Source: Pogonophryne albipinna (taxonomy: Eukaryota > Chordata > Actinopteri > Perciformes > Artedidraconidae). Taken from it: a stretch of DNA of 64,000 nt. The stretch spans positions 9,169,030 to 9,233,029 of the forward strand of contig CM053264.1 in the NCBI GenBank assembly GCA_028583405.1, given 5' to 3'. A model generated the notes under the pieces. The model did no database searches and was not told where the DNA came from. It saw nothing but the letters and a program-made list of their open reading frames with translations. Of this stretch, positions 1-42,810 are shown one piece after another. The translations under genes and the position numbers were made by a program. Numbering within the stretch: position 1 is the first letter of the stretch; each line of letters starts with the position of its first letter.

Positions 1-2880
1 GTCATGTTGCTGTTGATTATAAGAAATAGTTTGACATATCTGGAAATACGCCTATTCATTTTCTTGCCAAGAAATAGACAAGAATATTGATACTACACAT
101 GCCTCTCCTCTGAATATTAAGCTACAACAAGGAAACTGTTAGCATAGCTTAGGCTACAGACGTGAAGCTAGGGAGACGACTAGCCTTGATCTGTCCAAAT
201 AAAACAAATATGGCTACAAACATATTTTAATTAACACATGTGTTTTTTGAACAGTACATATAGTGTAATAACCTCACCCATCTGGCACCTGTTCAGGTAA
301 AAACCCAAATTCAGATTTATTTACACAATATAGACATTTTATACAATGAGTAGATCTTTCATATATCTCTAAGTATTCAACCATATATACACAGAAATGT
401 ATACATACAAACACATTGGAACAATCCATCAGATCAATTTATCTACTCTGACCCTTGCAGTGGGGAAACCCCTCTCGCTGAACGACAGAAACACAACACA
501 GCACTGAACTTGTAATTTATTGTTTGTACAACTGCTACGTGTGAATAAAAGAAAACAACGAGATGAGTTTTATTTATTATAGTAATTTTGTATCAAATTA
601 CTATTTAACTTAGGCATATGACTGTGCAGAATCATTCCTTTGTGAGAATATAGTGTTTCTTTTCTAGTCATCCACATGAATATATGTATATAAAATCTAT
701 ATATTTAAATACCTTTGTGTCTGTGTTGTTCATTTGGTCAAATATTTGTATTTTCCTTGCATGTGTCGCAAAATCAGTCGCTATCTAAACACACATGATG
801 AAAGAGGAGTGTTAGGGTGGGGATGATTGTATTAGAACAGCCTTATTATATAGATGGGAAAAAGCCAGACCATTTACATGCACAAAAGCCTATAGAACAC
901 AATACAATGACAAATCAAGGAACCTATACAGTGGCTTGGCCAAACCAAGTTGAAACTAAGGGGCAATTAAGATTAACAGAATACAAAAAATGTATTTTAT
1001 TTGTATGTATGTTTATGAATGCACCACAACACATAGTCAAATTCCTCGTATGTGTTTAAAACCTACCTGGTAATGAACCTGGTTCTGGTTAAACCCAAAT
1101 CCCCCCTTTGACATGGAAGCAGGTGGATTTAACTTAAAGACAAAGAAAGAAATTAATACAAACAAATACTTGTGTTAGCTGTGCTACAATTTTCAAGTCA
1201 TGTCAGATTAGAAGCAAATATAGAGTTGACCATCTAAATGAAATGTGTGGTGTTAATAATTTGCACATTTGACTGCAGCCGAACTGAAGGTGAACTACTG
1301 CAGGTGAGGTGCAGTGTAATTGTTTGACCCTGTGTGGCTGTGGCCATCACTCTGTAAATAATAACAATAGCTGTCAGTTATGTACGGTGACTGAGAGGTG
1401 CAATCGACAATTGCAAAGTGTGAAACAAAAAGCTTGAGACAAATTTACATTTTCTAAAACAAAATTACATTAGCAAAACGCTTTCGGACCCTGGTTCAGA
1501 ATCCTCCAGCAGAGGCACCACTCTGTGCACCTTTACAAACGAAATAAAACGTGATTAAACATGTAAATGCTAGACTTCTGCACAACGTTAAACATGGCCT
1601 TACCTCACCTGCACTCAGGTATTCTATAGGTAAAATGCACATGAGGTGCAGCTAGAGGAGATTCTATTACCCTGCACAGGAAAAGTTATACAAGTCAATA
1701 ATATCTTTATGTTAAAGCAGCACAACAATATAACTCCATCCCAGCAAGAACAAAACACATGTAGTCTTTTTAAAACTCATTAAAAAGCAACAAGCTCATA
1801 CATGTGATGCAACGGCGCCACCTTGTGGTGAAATGTGATATAGCCCCATCCAGTGATGGAAAATACCTGCAGCTGTGTTGGGAATTTCCACAGGGCATGA
1901 CTACCATCTTCTGGGGAATTGCGGAATTACAATGAGTCACTTTTTATGACCTGTTGCTCTTAAGGTGGACTTCCATAATGTGTCCCCACAGAGTGATCAA
2001 GTGACGTCAAAAAGTTACGCACTGACCATCAAATGGTGCCAAAAAGCTGTCATGGACTGTTTAAAAATTACACAACACTGAAGTGACCTTATTTGGATAT
2101 TTTCACATGATTTTGTTATAGATTTTACTTTATTTAATCAGAATGTTGTAGAGATGTCTATATGATTATTTAAAAGGACTTTCCCTTAATGTTTTATTTG
2201 CTGTGAATCACTTGTTTGGGGTGTCTTTAATACGGTGTTCTGCTTTGCCAGGTATTTTTTATGATACTCCTGCAAACTCGTCCTCTCTGTTGGAGAGAAG
2301 CAGCAGTCCGGACGGGTGGGGGGAGAAGCCGGAGGACAGGGGCTCCTCTCCCCTTGGTTTGAGTAGAGAAGCAGCCTGAATGGAGAGCCGCTCCACCTTA
2401 AGACCTCAGCGGCCCCTCTCTGCTCCCTCTCCCCGGCAGCAGAGCCTCGCAGCCCGGCCACGGAGCACCACAGCCGGCTTGGCATGAAGGAAGGTGAGTA
2501 CGACTCCTGGAGACTTGGTTACCTCTGGATCTGCTGCCATCTCCCTCTCCTGTTGCACTACAACACATCCTCCACTGCTGCCTGTCGACCTGAGTTATGT
2601 TTACTCAGTTTAGAAAGCAGTGGCACACTTTGAGGTTTTCATATCATAAATGAATAATCAGTTAACATATGATTCATATGTTCAAGTCATATTATGACTG
2701 ACGGTGATGACTGTACATGTACATCTTGTGACAGTCAGAAGGAGAAAACATTTCTCTGCCCAAAGCTCTCTGTCCTCCACAATGATTGATTATATGGCAA
2801 CGCGCCAGGTCGCTGGTGCGCACGGGATTTGGCCAGTCTTAGATCAAAGAGCCCTTAAGAAAGGGGTGGTCCTGAGGCAG
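1..2880. other. Upstream intergenic DNA, no confident gene
   Basis: AT-rich non-coding sequence upstream of adamts1. Reading frames here are short and show no recognisable domain. A GC-richer patch at about 2280-2500 ends in a good splice-donor context (GGAAG|GTGAGT, donor near 2494). It could be an unannotated upstream or non-coding first exon, but nothing links it to the adamts1 ATG exon, so I do not call it a gene. Confidence 0.5.
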
Positions 2881-2885
2881 GGGGA

Positions 2886-2892
2886 TATAAGG
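2886..2892 (+). promoter_or_regulatory. adamts1: Candidate TATA box of adamts1
   Basis: The sequence GATATAAGG places a TATA-like TATAAGG about 410 bp before the adamts1 start codon. Transcription would then begin near 2915, giving a roughly 385-base 5' UTR contiguous with the ATG exon. This rests on motif and spacing only. Confidence 0.4.
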
Positions 2893-3299
2893 AGGGACCT
2901 GCTCTGATCTGACTGAAAGGCAACAGCAGAGAACAGAGTAAACGGGCCAGCAGAGGAAGAACCTGCCCTGAACTCACACACAGAGCTGGAAACTGAAACA
3001 TCTGCTGAGAGAAACAGACCTGTTGGATTTACTGCCGACATCCAGCTTGTATTTGTACTTAATAAAAGGACTTTTTTCTGCAACAAGTCCGCCTTGCACA
3101 TACATTTGAATGAGTTTTTCACTGGATTTGATTCCTTTTTAGTCTATACGAGTGTGCGTAATTTTGGAGACAGTTTTGTGGAAGTTCAAAGACTTTGCTT
3201 TTGTAGCTGATAGTGGAAAACCTTTTAAAGGATTTATTTGCTTCCTCGTAGAGACTTTACTCTCAACTTGTTTTTACACTTGTTGGATTTCACAGCTTT

Positions 3300-6200
3300 A
3301 TGATGAGTTTTTTACACGTTTCCATTGGTTTATTCGTCGCTCTGTGCGTCAGCGGGGTACACAGCGCCTGGGAGGAGAGCACCGTGGTCCCGGTCCGGCT
3401 AGACCCAACGGCCCGGTCGGAGAGCGAAACCGAGTCGTGGCGGACTCTTTCTGCGGAGGAGCAGGAGAAGGAGGCGGAGATGAGGGAGTACAGGTTGGAT
3501 GTATTTGGCAAAGAGCTGGTGTTGCAGCTAGAGCCTGACCAGACCTTCTTGGCGCCGGGGTTTGTCTTCCATATTGTGGGGACTCCTGAGTCCGAACCCA
3601 CACAGGAACCAAAGAGCGGAGCCGAGCCGGGCTGCTTCTTCTCCGGCACGGTGAACGGAGAGGATCACTCCGCCGCGGCGCTCAACCTGTGCCACGGGCT
3701 CAGGGGCGGATTCTACTTTCAGGGGGAAGAGTATTTCATCCAGCCCCAAAACTCTAATGACTTCACGGGCACCGAGGAGGATGTCCACACGATCCGCCGC
3801 AGAGGTCGGGCAGCTCTGGCTGAGGAGGGGAGCTCAAAGTGCGGGGTCAACGAGGACGAGGCGAGGGTGCCAACAAATCTGGAGGAAGAAGCCAAGCACG
3901 GAGCAGCTAACGCAGAGCAGACAGGTGAGCTGCAGGAACACTTTACGCGCTTTTACGCATTTCAGAAAGCTCACATTATCCAAGCATCAACCTTATAAAA
4001 GTGGCCAAAAAAACAGAAAGCGAGTTTTATTTGTATTATATTTATTTATTTATGTCGAAATGTCAACTTATCTAAAGCTTTACACAAAAAATAATCCTCA
4101 CTTTTATGAGTACTCAAACTGCTGTCAGCTGGAGTTGTGCCAGGCTGCACAGCATGCACCCAGCTACCTTTTTTGACAGCGCCGTCTACGCACTACCAGA
4201 AATGAGGAAGGGAGGGGAGGGAAGAGAGGGGGGGTCGAGCCTCTCCAAGGGGAAAGAGGAGGAGGCGTGACGGAGGAAGGGGAGGGGAGCAGCGGGGTTG
4301 GAGCCAGCCAGAGCCCGGCGGTGCTGAGACGTGTAAACTCGCCTCCTGGTACAACTCGCACCGGCAGACATTTCACCCCCCTCCAGAAAGGATTTTCCTC
4401 CCCTTCGATTAGTTTTCCACCAGAGAAGGTCATTTTAGGAATGTGAACCCTGCGGAGGAGGAGCCTCCGGTGGTAGTGTGACGCTGAGTCATCCCTCTGA
4501 ATAAAACCCTTTGTAGAGCTGAAACATAAAAAGTGCAGTCAAATCAGGAGTGTAATATGATAGCTGCTCACATGACCTTTGCACCCGGTTTGACCTCTTT
4601 CTCTCCTCCCCTCAGCTCACCACAGGAGCAGGCGCTTTGTCTCCACACCTCGCTACCTGGAGATCATGCTGGTGGCTGACCAGTCCATGGCTGAGTTCCA
4701 CGGCGCCGGCCTGAAGCCCTACCTGCTGACCATCATGGCCGTGGCCTCCCGCCTCTACCGCCACCCCAGCATCCACAACTCCATCAGCCTGGCGGTGGTG
4801 AAGCTGCTGGTGGTATACGAGGAGGAGCGAGGCCCCCAGGTGTCCTCCAACGCCGCCATGACCCTCCGCAACTTCTGCCAGTGGCAACGGCAGCACAACC
4901 CGCCCAGTGACCGCCACCCCGAGCACTACGACACCGCCGTGCTCTTCACCAGGACGGTGAGTCAGAGGAGGAGTGGAGCAGAGACAGAAACAGAGGAGAT
5001 AAAGGAGTCAGACATTAACTTTGCTCTCTGTTTGCATGTTTAGGATCTGTGTGGCGCCCACTCCTGTGACACTCTGGGCATGGCAGATGTCGGCACAGTG
5101 TGTGACCCTGACAGAAGCTGCTCTATTGTGGAGGATGATGGCCTTCAAGCTGCATTTACTGTGGCGCATGAACTTGGTAAGTAGAAGTAGAGTTAGAAAT
5201 GCTTCTTTATCAAAATCAGAATCAGATTTATTGCCAATACATACAAGAAACATTCTATGGTGCAGACATAAACACATTATGAGGAAATAAGTTGTTAAAA
5301 AAGGAGCAAATGGCCCTTTTTTTCCTTTTGATTGTAGCCTTTGCAGATGATGTACATGCACACAAACCTATATAACACACTACAGGAAAGGGGAAACCCC
5401 AAAAAGCATAATAGGCTGTCTTTAAATAATTTCCTCTCTGTCCTGCAGGCCACGTCTTCAACATGCCTCATGATGACGCCCAGATGTGCTCCGGGGTCAA
5501 CGGTGCCCACTGGGGCTCCCACATGATGGCCTCCACCCTGTCCAACCTGGACCAGCAGCAGCCGTGGTCCCCCTGCTCCGCCCTCATGGTCACCACCTTC
5601 CTGGACAACGGCCACGGTCAGTGTCTGCTGGACAGGCCGGTCAAACCGCAGCCCCTCCCCCAGCCTCTGCCGGGGACCGTGTACGACGCGGACCACCAGT
5701 GCCGGCTGACCTTTGGGGACGACTCCCAGCACTGCCCCGACCTGAGCACCACCTGTGCGGCCCTGTGGTGCACCGTCACCACGTCTAACGGTCTGCTGGT
5801 GTGCCAGACCAAGAACTTCCCCTGGGCTGATGGGACTTCCTGCGGCCATGACAGCTACTGCCTGGCCGGGCAGTGTCTCACCAAGAGCCAAGCTGCCAAA
5901 CACCAGGTAGGAACTAGCCTCCAGAAGTGTTAGCCTTTAGAAGTGTTAGCCTCATAATTATTAGCCACCATAATTATTAGCGTCCGGAAGTACTGAATCA
6001 GATTTGTAATGCTCATGTCTCTGGTGCTTTCAGACTCCTGTCAATGGCGGATGGGGGCTGTGGGGTCCGTGGGGTGACTGCTCTCGAACCTGCGGCGGGG
6101 GGGTGCAGTATTCCTTCCGCTCCTGCGACAACCCTTTGCCCAAAAACGGGGGCAAGTACTGCGAGGGGAAGAGGATCCAGTACCGCTCCTGCAACACAGA

Positions 6201-8033
6201 AACCTGCCCCGATAGCAACGGTGAGACATACTTTCTATCACAGGAATAAGATTTAAGAGATGTTCTTGAACCAAACTGCTGAGTGTTTCTCAGGAAGAAG
6301 GGATGTTTTGATGTTTCTTGCACGTTGGTGTGAAAGTTAGCATGCTCAACCTGACCCCCGCTCTGTTTTCTTTCTCAGGCCTGTCTTTCCGCGAGGAGCA
6401 GTGCTTGGCGCACAACGACATGTCGGCCCAGGTGTCGCTGGGTTCAGGCGAGGGAGTCGAGTGGGTGCCCAAATATGCCGGAGTCTCACCCAAAGACCGC
6501 TGCAAGCTGGTGTGCAGAGCCAAGGGCACCGGATACTTCTTTGTCCTCAAATCTAAGGTGAGAGGGGCTGGATTACACTGATAAACTCAGGTGGAAGAAG
6601 CACTCAATGTTTCCTATAATAATTATGTTCCTCTACTTAAGTAATATTTTGTAGGACTTTTACTAATTTCAAGATCATGAGTACTTGATCTCATAACTCT
6701 TACCTGTGCAGACCTGCAATCTGAAGAATCAGCTGTTGTAATTTCTCTCAGCCCCCAGGCAAAGACTTTTCCTTGTTTATGACTCATATGTAGCTCCACG
6801 CAGAGTTGGCAGGGTTAAAAAAAAATAAAAAATAATAATCTGATCCCTTTACAACAAACACAATATACTATTTTTTTGTTTTTTGGTTAGTAATCGTGCT
6901 AATAATCCCCAAATATATTTTTTTACTAGTAATCTGATAGAGTAATCCATTACTCCCCTGACTCTACCTGATTCCAACCTCTGTCTCTCTGCTGCCCCCA
7001 GGTGGCTGACGGGACCCCCTGCAGCCCAGACTCCACCTCGGTGTGTGTCCAAGGCCAGTGTGTGAAAGCCGGGTGTGATCGTGTCATCGGCTCCAACCGG
7101 CGCTTCGATAAGTGTGGAGTGTGTGGAGGAGACGGATCGACCTGCAAGAAGGTGTCCGGCTCTCTGGAGCGTGCCAGGTAAATATATCTCACGCACAAAT
7201 GTCTATATAAAGTATAAATATTGGATACTTCCGTCTCTGTAAACATCAATTTGTTGTGCCTCAGTCTGACCTCTGCCGCTCTCTGTTTCAGGCCTGGGTA
7301 CCAGGATGTTGTCACCATTCCTGCCGGCGCCACCCACCTGGACGTGAAGCAGCGCGCCCCCGGCAACGGTCGTAACGACAACAGCTACCTGGCGGTGCGC
7401 CGGCAGGACGGCACCTACCTGCTGAATGGAGACTACAAGCTGATGACCATGGAGACGGACATCGCCCTGCAGGGGGCGCTGCTGCGCTACAGCGGCTCTT
7501 CCGCCTCGCTGGAGCGCCTCCGGAGCTTCTCCCCGCTCCCAGAGCCCCTCACCATCCAGGTGCTGTCTGTCGGGGAGGCCCCCAGGCCCCGGGTCAAATA
7601 CAGCTACTTTGCACCAAGACCCAACAATGCTGCCTCCATCTCCAACGGCAACGGAGGCCGCCGGCACTCCATCAACGCCATCAGGGAGGTGGGTGGAGCC
7701 GAGTGGACCCTCAGGGAGTGGGGTCCCTGCTCCCAGACGTGTGGCGGAGGCGTGCAGCAGAGGGAGGTGGTGTGTGCGGACCCCAAGGGCCGGCCCTCCA
7801 GAGACTGCCCCGAGGAGCTGCGCCCCCTGGCCTCGCGCTCCTGCTCTGCCCAGCCCTGCCCCTCCTGGCTCCTCGGGGAGTGGTCGGTGTGTTCAAAGAC
7901 CTGCGGGCGGGGTTTCCGCAAACGGCAACTGCGCTGCATCGGCCCCGAGGGGCGCACACTGACACACGACAGCTGTGACCCCAAAGAGCGGCCGAGACCC
8001 CTGCTGGAACTGTGCAATCAGAGCGCCTGCTGA
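3300..8033 (+). CDS. adamts1: ADAMTS1 secreted metalloprotease
   Basis: Zinc metalloprotease with thrombospondin repeats that cleaves matrix proteoglycans such as aggrecan and versican. Eight coding exons: 3300-3924, 4616-4956, 5044-5176, 5449-5906, 6034-6220, 6379-6557, 7002-7177, 7292-8033, giving 946 aa (human about 967). Order: signal peptide (about 1-22), prodomain ending at a furin site RSRR (212-215), catalytic domain with [12 protein letters not shown] (zinc ligands H364, H368, H374; catalytic E365) and a Met-turn near 393, disintegrin-like region, first TSP1 repeat (about 526 on, [14 protein letters not shown]), Cys-rich region with [11 protein letters not shown], spacer, then two C-terminal TSP1 repeats (from about 838 and 892). 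The one-plus-two TSP1 layout and near-identical stretches such as [14 protein letters not shown] mark ADAMTS1 rather than ADAMTS4, 5, 8 or 15, and cyyr1 next door agrees. A second in-frame ATG follows directly at 3303; either could be used. No frame break is seen. Confidence 0.96.
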
Positions 8034-8631
8034 AGACTGCTGCAGAAAAACACTCTGCCTCCTCTTCTTCCCACGGACAAGCTAAAGAGGCTAATGAATG
8101 TTAGCATCCAGTGTCCCACAATGGGTCCTCAATGACTGCAACCTATTTACCCCTGAATCCATTTTGGGGCCACAGTGGCTCTGCAGCATCACTGGCTCAG
8201 TGCAGCACTCAGTGCAGCCTCCCTCAGGAGGAAGAGACTTCCTTGCTGCTTACCGTGCCAATGTCCTGCTTGTGTGTGAGCGAGTGGGAGAAAGTGTATT
8301 TTGTGTTTTTTTATGCATGTGTATATATATGATCTTTGTCCAAGCTGGGCTGGACTGACACATAAGGGGTTTGGGGGTGGGGGAGGTAAATGCAGAGTAT
8401 ATAAAGATAAAATGAAAGAGAAATAGCTCATATTATACTATACATCCCATCCGGTATGGAAAAAAATAGTCAGTGTTTAGTTTATTTATCACAAACCTGT
8501 AGCACTTCATCTTTGTTTTGCCAGCGGCACATTGTAACACCCCGTCGTCTCTAAAGGCCTCAGTACTCTGTACTCTGTGCTTTAGCCATATCTAACCCTT
8601 CAATGAGGGAACTCTTCAAAGACCAAAGAGG

Positions 8632-8886
<255 letters not shown>

Positions 8887-9163
8887 AGACCTAAAGAGGG
8901 ACTTGTCTCCTGCTACTACTTCATAAGTAAGTCTCTCCTGCCTTCTGCGAAGGCACCCGGTTTCTTTTTTCTACCGAGTCTTTTCCTTTTGTACAGAATA
9001 TCCAAACATTATTTATTTTTGTACAGCCTGTTAAATATAATCATGTGGCTTTTTTAATATTATTTTGTATTTGTTATTGAGATCACAGAAGGGAGTAGAA
9101 TATATAGAGTATTTATACAGTGTTATATAAATATATATATATATATATGGTCCTAGGTTCATG

Positions 9164-9169
9164 AATAAA
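9164..9169 (+). terminator. adamts1: Polyadenylation signal of adamts1
   Basis: AATAAA lies 1.13 kb after the adamts1 stop and is followed within 30 bases by a GT-rich stretch (GTGTCTTGTGTCTGTTTGTTG), as expected for a cleavage site. The 3' UTR would run 8034 to about 9185 and contains AU-rich ATTTA motifs near 9010. Confidence 0.7.
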
Positions 9170-9189
9170 AGTATCACATTGACTTGTGA

Positions 9190-11580
9190 AGCGCGTGTCT
9201 TGTGTCTGTTTGTTGTTGCAAGGTGAACTGATTTGCACTCAGTTATTTTATTTTAACAGTGGAGCTGTTTTAATGGGAACTCTGCCAATTCTTCTTCTTT
9301 AAGAGTTTAAAAACGTAAATGTGTTCCCTCAAAGTGAAAGTAGTGTGAATAGCTTTTAAATGATAATTATGCACTTACATTAACTGAGGATGCATTTTGT
9401 AATTCAGGTTTCGTCCACTAGATGGCACTATGTCATCGATTATGTGTTTTTTTCGCAATTAAAAAATACACTAACATAAAATATAAACAAATGATAAACA
9501 TTGCAGGAAAAATGGATGGCTAATTTGGAACTTCCGCCATTTATAAAAAAAAGTCAAAAATCAATATACAAGCAATACATTGAATACAATAATGATGGCA
9601 AACTTTGAGGACAGCATATACTAAAAACAAATCAAGAAAAAGAAAATGTGAATAGGAAAAGATTAAGATTTGAATACTCAATTTCTCAAAAACACTATTA
9701 TATTCACAAAATAAGTGTTGTATTTTCCACTGCTTTGTCCTCTTTATACTCCTCTGGGTTGAATTTCCTGCCCCCTAACTTTCTGATCCAAAGTACCTCA
9801 ACCCCATCACTTAAAATCTGAAGCCTGCATGTGTGGCACTTCCTGTTTGGCCCCAAGGAAGACGCTCCCCGCCTCCTCGGCTCCCACTGCAGCACAAAGG
9901 AAATCATTATCCTGCAATTATGGATGGTTAAGAAGAAGATTGGCCATGTCTGTAATCAGCATAATGGCATAATGTGTCTGTAAACACGTCATGTATACTG
10001 CACGCTCTTTTTCACATTGACAAAGAAAAATCGGCATTATGTATGCAGGTAATGAAACCTTCTTTTTTTTTTATACCTACTGATTTTTGAAGTCTGAGAG
10101 TCCCAGAAACATGTGGAAAGCGTTATGAATCACCGCTGCTCCATGTGGGTGGCATCTCCCAAATTATCTGCATCCCTTTGCCACCCATAGCTGCCAATTA
10201 AAGTGTAAATCATGGCAAATTGATTAAACCAGGATTCAGATTAAATCATCTTAATGGCCAAACGTTTAATTTACAAAGCATCCCTTTAAGTAACTCTTTA
10301 ATGCACACCTTTTTGGATGGTGTACTTTTACATACATGTTTTTGTACACTCATTGCAAAAGCTACAAAGTTGACTTGTTATTTAACATGTGAGTGTGTTT
10401 GAAATGTCACCAGTGTGTAGCAGAAGGGGGAATTGGATCAAGTGGCCCCATCCCTGACACAATAGATGTGACCTATACATGGGCGGTTCTAGGGGGGGGG
10501 GGGCAGTGCCCCCTAACACTGACCTCTGACCCCCCTGTGGCCCCCCTAACAATGAAACGCTTTTTTTTTTTTTTAAATGTATATTTTCTGGTACTCGGTT
10601 TACCAAAAACCGCAGGATTTTGTTGCTGTAATGTGAGATTGTGCAGACACCCTTATGTAAAGTAGAGATGTAACTGTTCATTGCCTTTATTTTTATATAA
10701 ATATGGTGTTAGTGCAAACATTGCTCTATAACTTAAGCTGAAGCTAACAATAATAACTATAAGATCTATCTGAAATAAATAAGTGTACTGAAACAAATAC
10801 CAATAACTGTATTGCATTGTTTTCTTATGCGCTATTACTTCATACTGTCTAGTTCTCTTTTTCGTCCTGCATTTATTGTGCCCCCCTCAGAAAATAACTG
10901 GCCCCCCAGTGGCCCCCCCAGTCAAATTGGTCTAGAACCGCCACTGGACCTATATAACAACAGAAAGTAGTGCGTCTGACGTTATTTTCTCCAGGTGTGA
11001 AGCGGCCTGTTGTGAATCATTGTGCCGATTTTGATTTTATCTTTAAAAGAAGGTCGTGATATCACTTTAATACTACGTGAAGCATGTGACACGCCACGCG
11101 CACATAAATACATAGAACCCATGGAAAACGTTTTCCCTCCTGCTGCGTAAAGCGTGACAGACATAACCAGGCTAAGGCCTTCAAAATAAAAACTCAAACT
11201 AATGTCACATTTATTAAAAAAATGCTATTACTAGACTTAATTGAATAACTTGACTTGTTAACATTAAGATTTCGATTAAAAAACTACTATTTATAAACAT
11301 TTATTTTATGTTTGCAATGACTTTTATTTTTTATAATCGATTATTTGACTGTAGCAATGGCCCATACAATAGTGAAAACGTCAATTATAGCTTGTCAAAG
11401 TTCAATTGAATGTATTTGAATTTCTTATTTTGTCAGAGCAGATTAAGTTTAATATGATATTTACTAGAAACAGCATTATATCTCCTTACTTATGGGGCCA
11501 GTTGTGCACAAACAATACCATTTGAATGATTTGTAACGTAGTGATTGCAGTGTTAATTAGACTCTTATTTTGAAAACGTT
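9190..11580. other. Intergenic region adamts1-cyyr1
   Basis: No gene seen. AT-rich sequence with one complete small transposon (10478-10946, listed separately); the rest shows no structure I recognise. Confidence 0.6.
10478..10946. mobile_element. Non-autonomous hAT-like element with 8-bp TSD
   Basis: A 469-bp element with inverted ends CATGGGCGGTTCTAG and CTAGAACCGCCACTG. It is flanked on both sides by GACCTATA (10470-10477 and 10947-10954), an exact 8-bp target-site duplication as expected for hAT transposons. The interior is rich in C and G runs and has no transposase ORF, so it is a MITE-like passenger. Confidence 0.88.
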
Positions 11581-11909
11581 TTTGTGTCAGATCGTGGCTG
11601 CCTTCCTCGTCAGTGTAAACTCAACATGGTAATGTGAGCAAACCGGGGGAGGGGATCGGAATAAAACGCTCGTAGGTGTGGGAGCAGGACGGGGCAGAAA
11701 CACTGCACACACGTGGAGGAACAAACGGAACTGCACTTTTTTTTCTAAGGAGACATGTTTCCCGAAGTCTGCTGCTGGGTTCAAAGCGGTAGGCTCCAAC
11801 AATGATCCTGGAGGAGCCAAAAAGGTGACTGGGAAGAAGCGACTTTTCTGAGTTAGTGTGATCCACTGCAGATTGATTGAGAATAAAAGCGCACAGGAGA
11901 GCCGGGGTC

Positions 11910-15868
<3,959 letters not shown>

Positions 15869-16348
15869 ATCCCTGCACAGACCCTCTAGCAGTCATCTAA
15901 AAGGAACTGATCGATGTCTCCACACCTGGATCTCTGGCCTCCAAAGACAATTAAAGAGGCTGAATGTATTCCACATTTAAAAAGAAAAGGGGGGGGGCAG
16001 TGCAATATTGTTCAGCAGGCCAGGTGTGAATGTCACTGCCTTTCTGCAGGAGTCTGGACCAAATGTTGGGGAAATTAATAATAATTGAACATTCTGATAG
16101 AGTTAGCAGCCATGCTAGCCTGCAGCTGGCACTTCCTAATAACCAATACTCTCATTTGTCCCCGACTGAGCACATCAAAGGCTCCGCGCTGCTTTGATGC
16201 AGGTGAAGACCACTTTTGTCAGCATGGAGCGGTACCTTACATCACTGGAGGAACATCGTTTTTTAAGGGAGATGCAAATGAAGCTTTATTATATTTTAAG
16301 AAAAGTCTTTCCAGGACACAGTGCAGACATGAAAAGTGACCTATTTTT

Positions 16349-16354
16349 AATAAA
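16349..16354 (+). terminator. cyyr1: Candidate polyadenylation signal of cyyr1
   Basis: AATAAA about 480 bp after the cyyr1 stop. A second variant signal, ATTAAA, lies at 16735-16740. Either could end the cyyr1 transcript before the app promoter. Confidence 0.5.
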
Positions 16355-16889
16355 ACTTGATTTATATTGTGACTTAAGAGGAAGCATATGATCACTATTA
16401 TGTGTAGACTTGAACATATGGCATTATACTGACTTTAATGGCAACTTGTTGGCAACGAACTGGTTTTTACTGCCTTACTTGAGTCAATGTGATGGTGGAA
16501 ACTAAACTGGGGGTCCCACTATGTTCAGTTTGGTCAAGTAATTAAATACAATTGTGTTTTATTTTAAATGCATTTTGTAGGCTGATTTAAGGTTTGAAAG
16601 AGGACCCCACTGTGTAATGGCTGATACATGTGATGGACGACTGTGAAAAATGGATGGGATTTAGGTTTGATACTAATAATGTATCAGGTAGATGATTTTG
16701 TGTTTCTTTATTGTGTTTACTGGCTGTCTTGTAAATTAAAGATGTGATTAAAGCGTTTTTAAAGTATAAAACAATGAGATGGTATTTATGTGAATGCATG
16801 TGCGTTGGCTGGGACAATAGATGTTGAAGTGAAAATGTGTGGGCATGTGCGTCAGAGATAACGTGTGTGTGTGTTAATCCCACTCCGCT

Positions 16890-16903
16890 GGTCAGGTGAC
16901 TCG
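16890..16903 (+). promoter_or_regulatory. app: E-box/AP-1-like element in app promoter
   Basis: GGTCAGGTGACTCG lies about 140 bp before the app ATG. It holds an E-box (CAGGTG) overlapping a TGACTC AP-1-like core. From memory, the human APP promoter carries a closely similar ATCAGCTGACTCG element reported to bind USF. There is no TATA box nearby, as in mammalian APP. The 5' UTR probably starts between this site and about 16950. Confidence 0.5.
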
Positions 16904-17042
16904 TTGCTGAGCAGCTGTGCAGCCTCGGTATCACCATCAGACAACGGGAGTCACCGGCGCTGCACACACTCTGCTTCTCACGTTAAACGTAAAACCGCTC
17001 GGTGAAACGCCGCCTTTAGGAGGTTCGTGTCCGCGAAACGAC

Positions 17043-42810
<25,768 letters not shown>

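Noticed and set aside
2186..2485. A 99-codon minus-strand frame
   Set aside because: It has no domain and reads across a possible + strand splice donor in a GC-rich patch; there is no supporting evidence for a gene.
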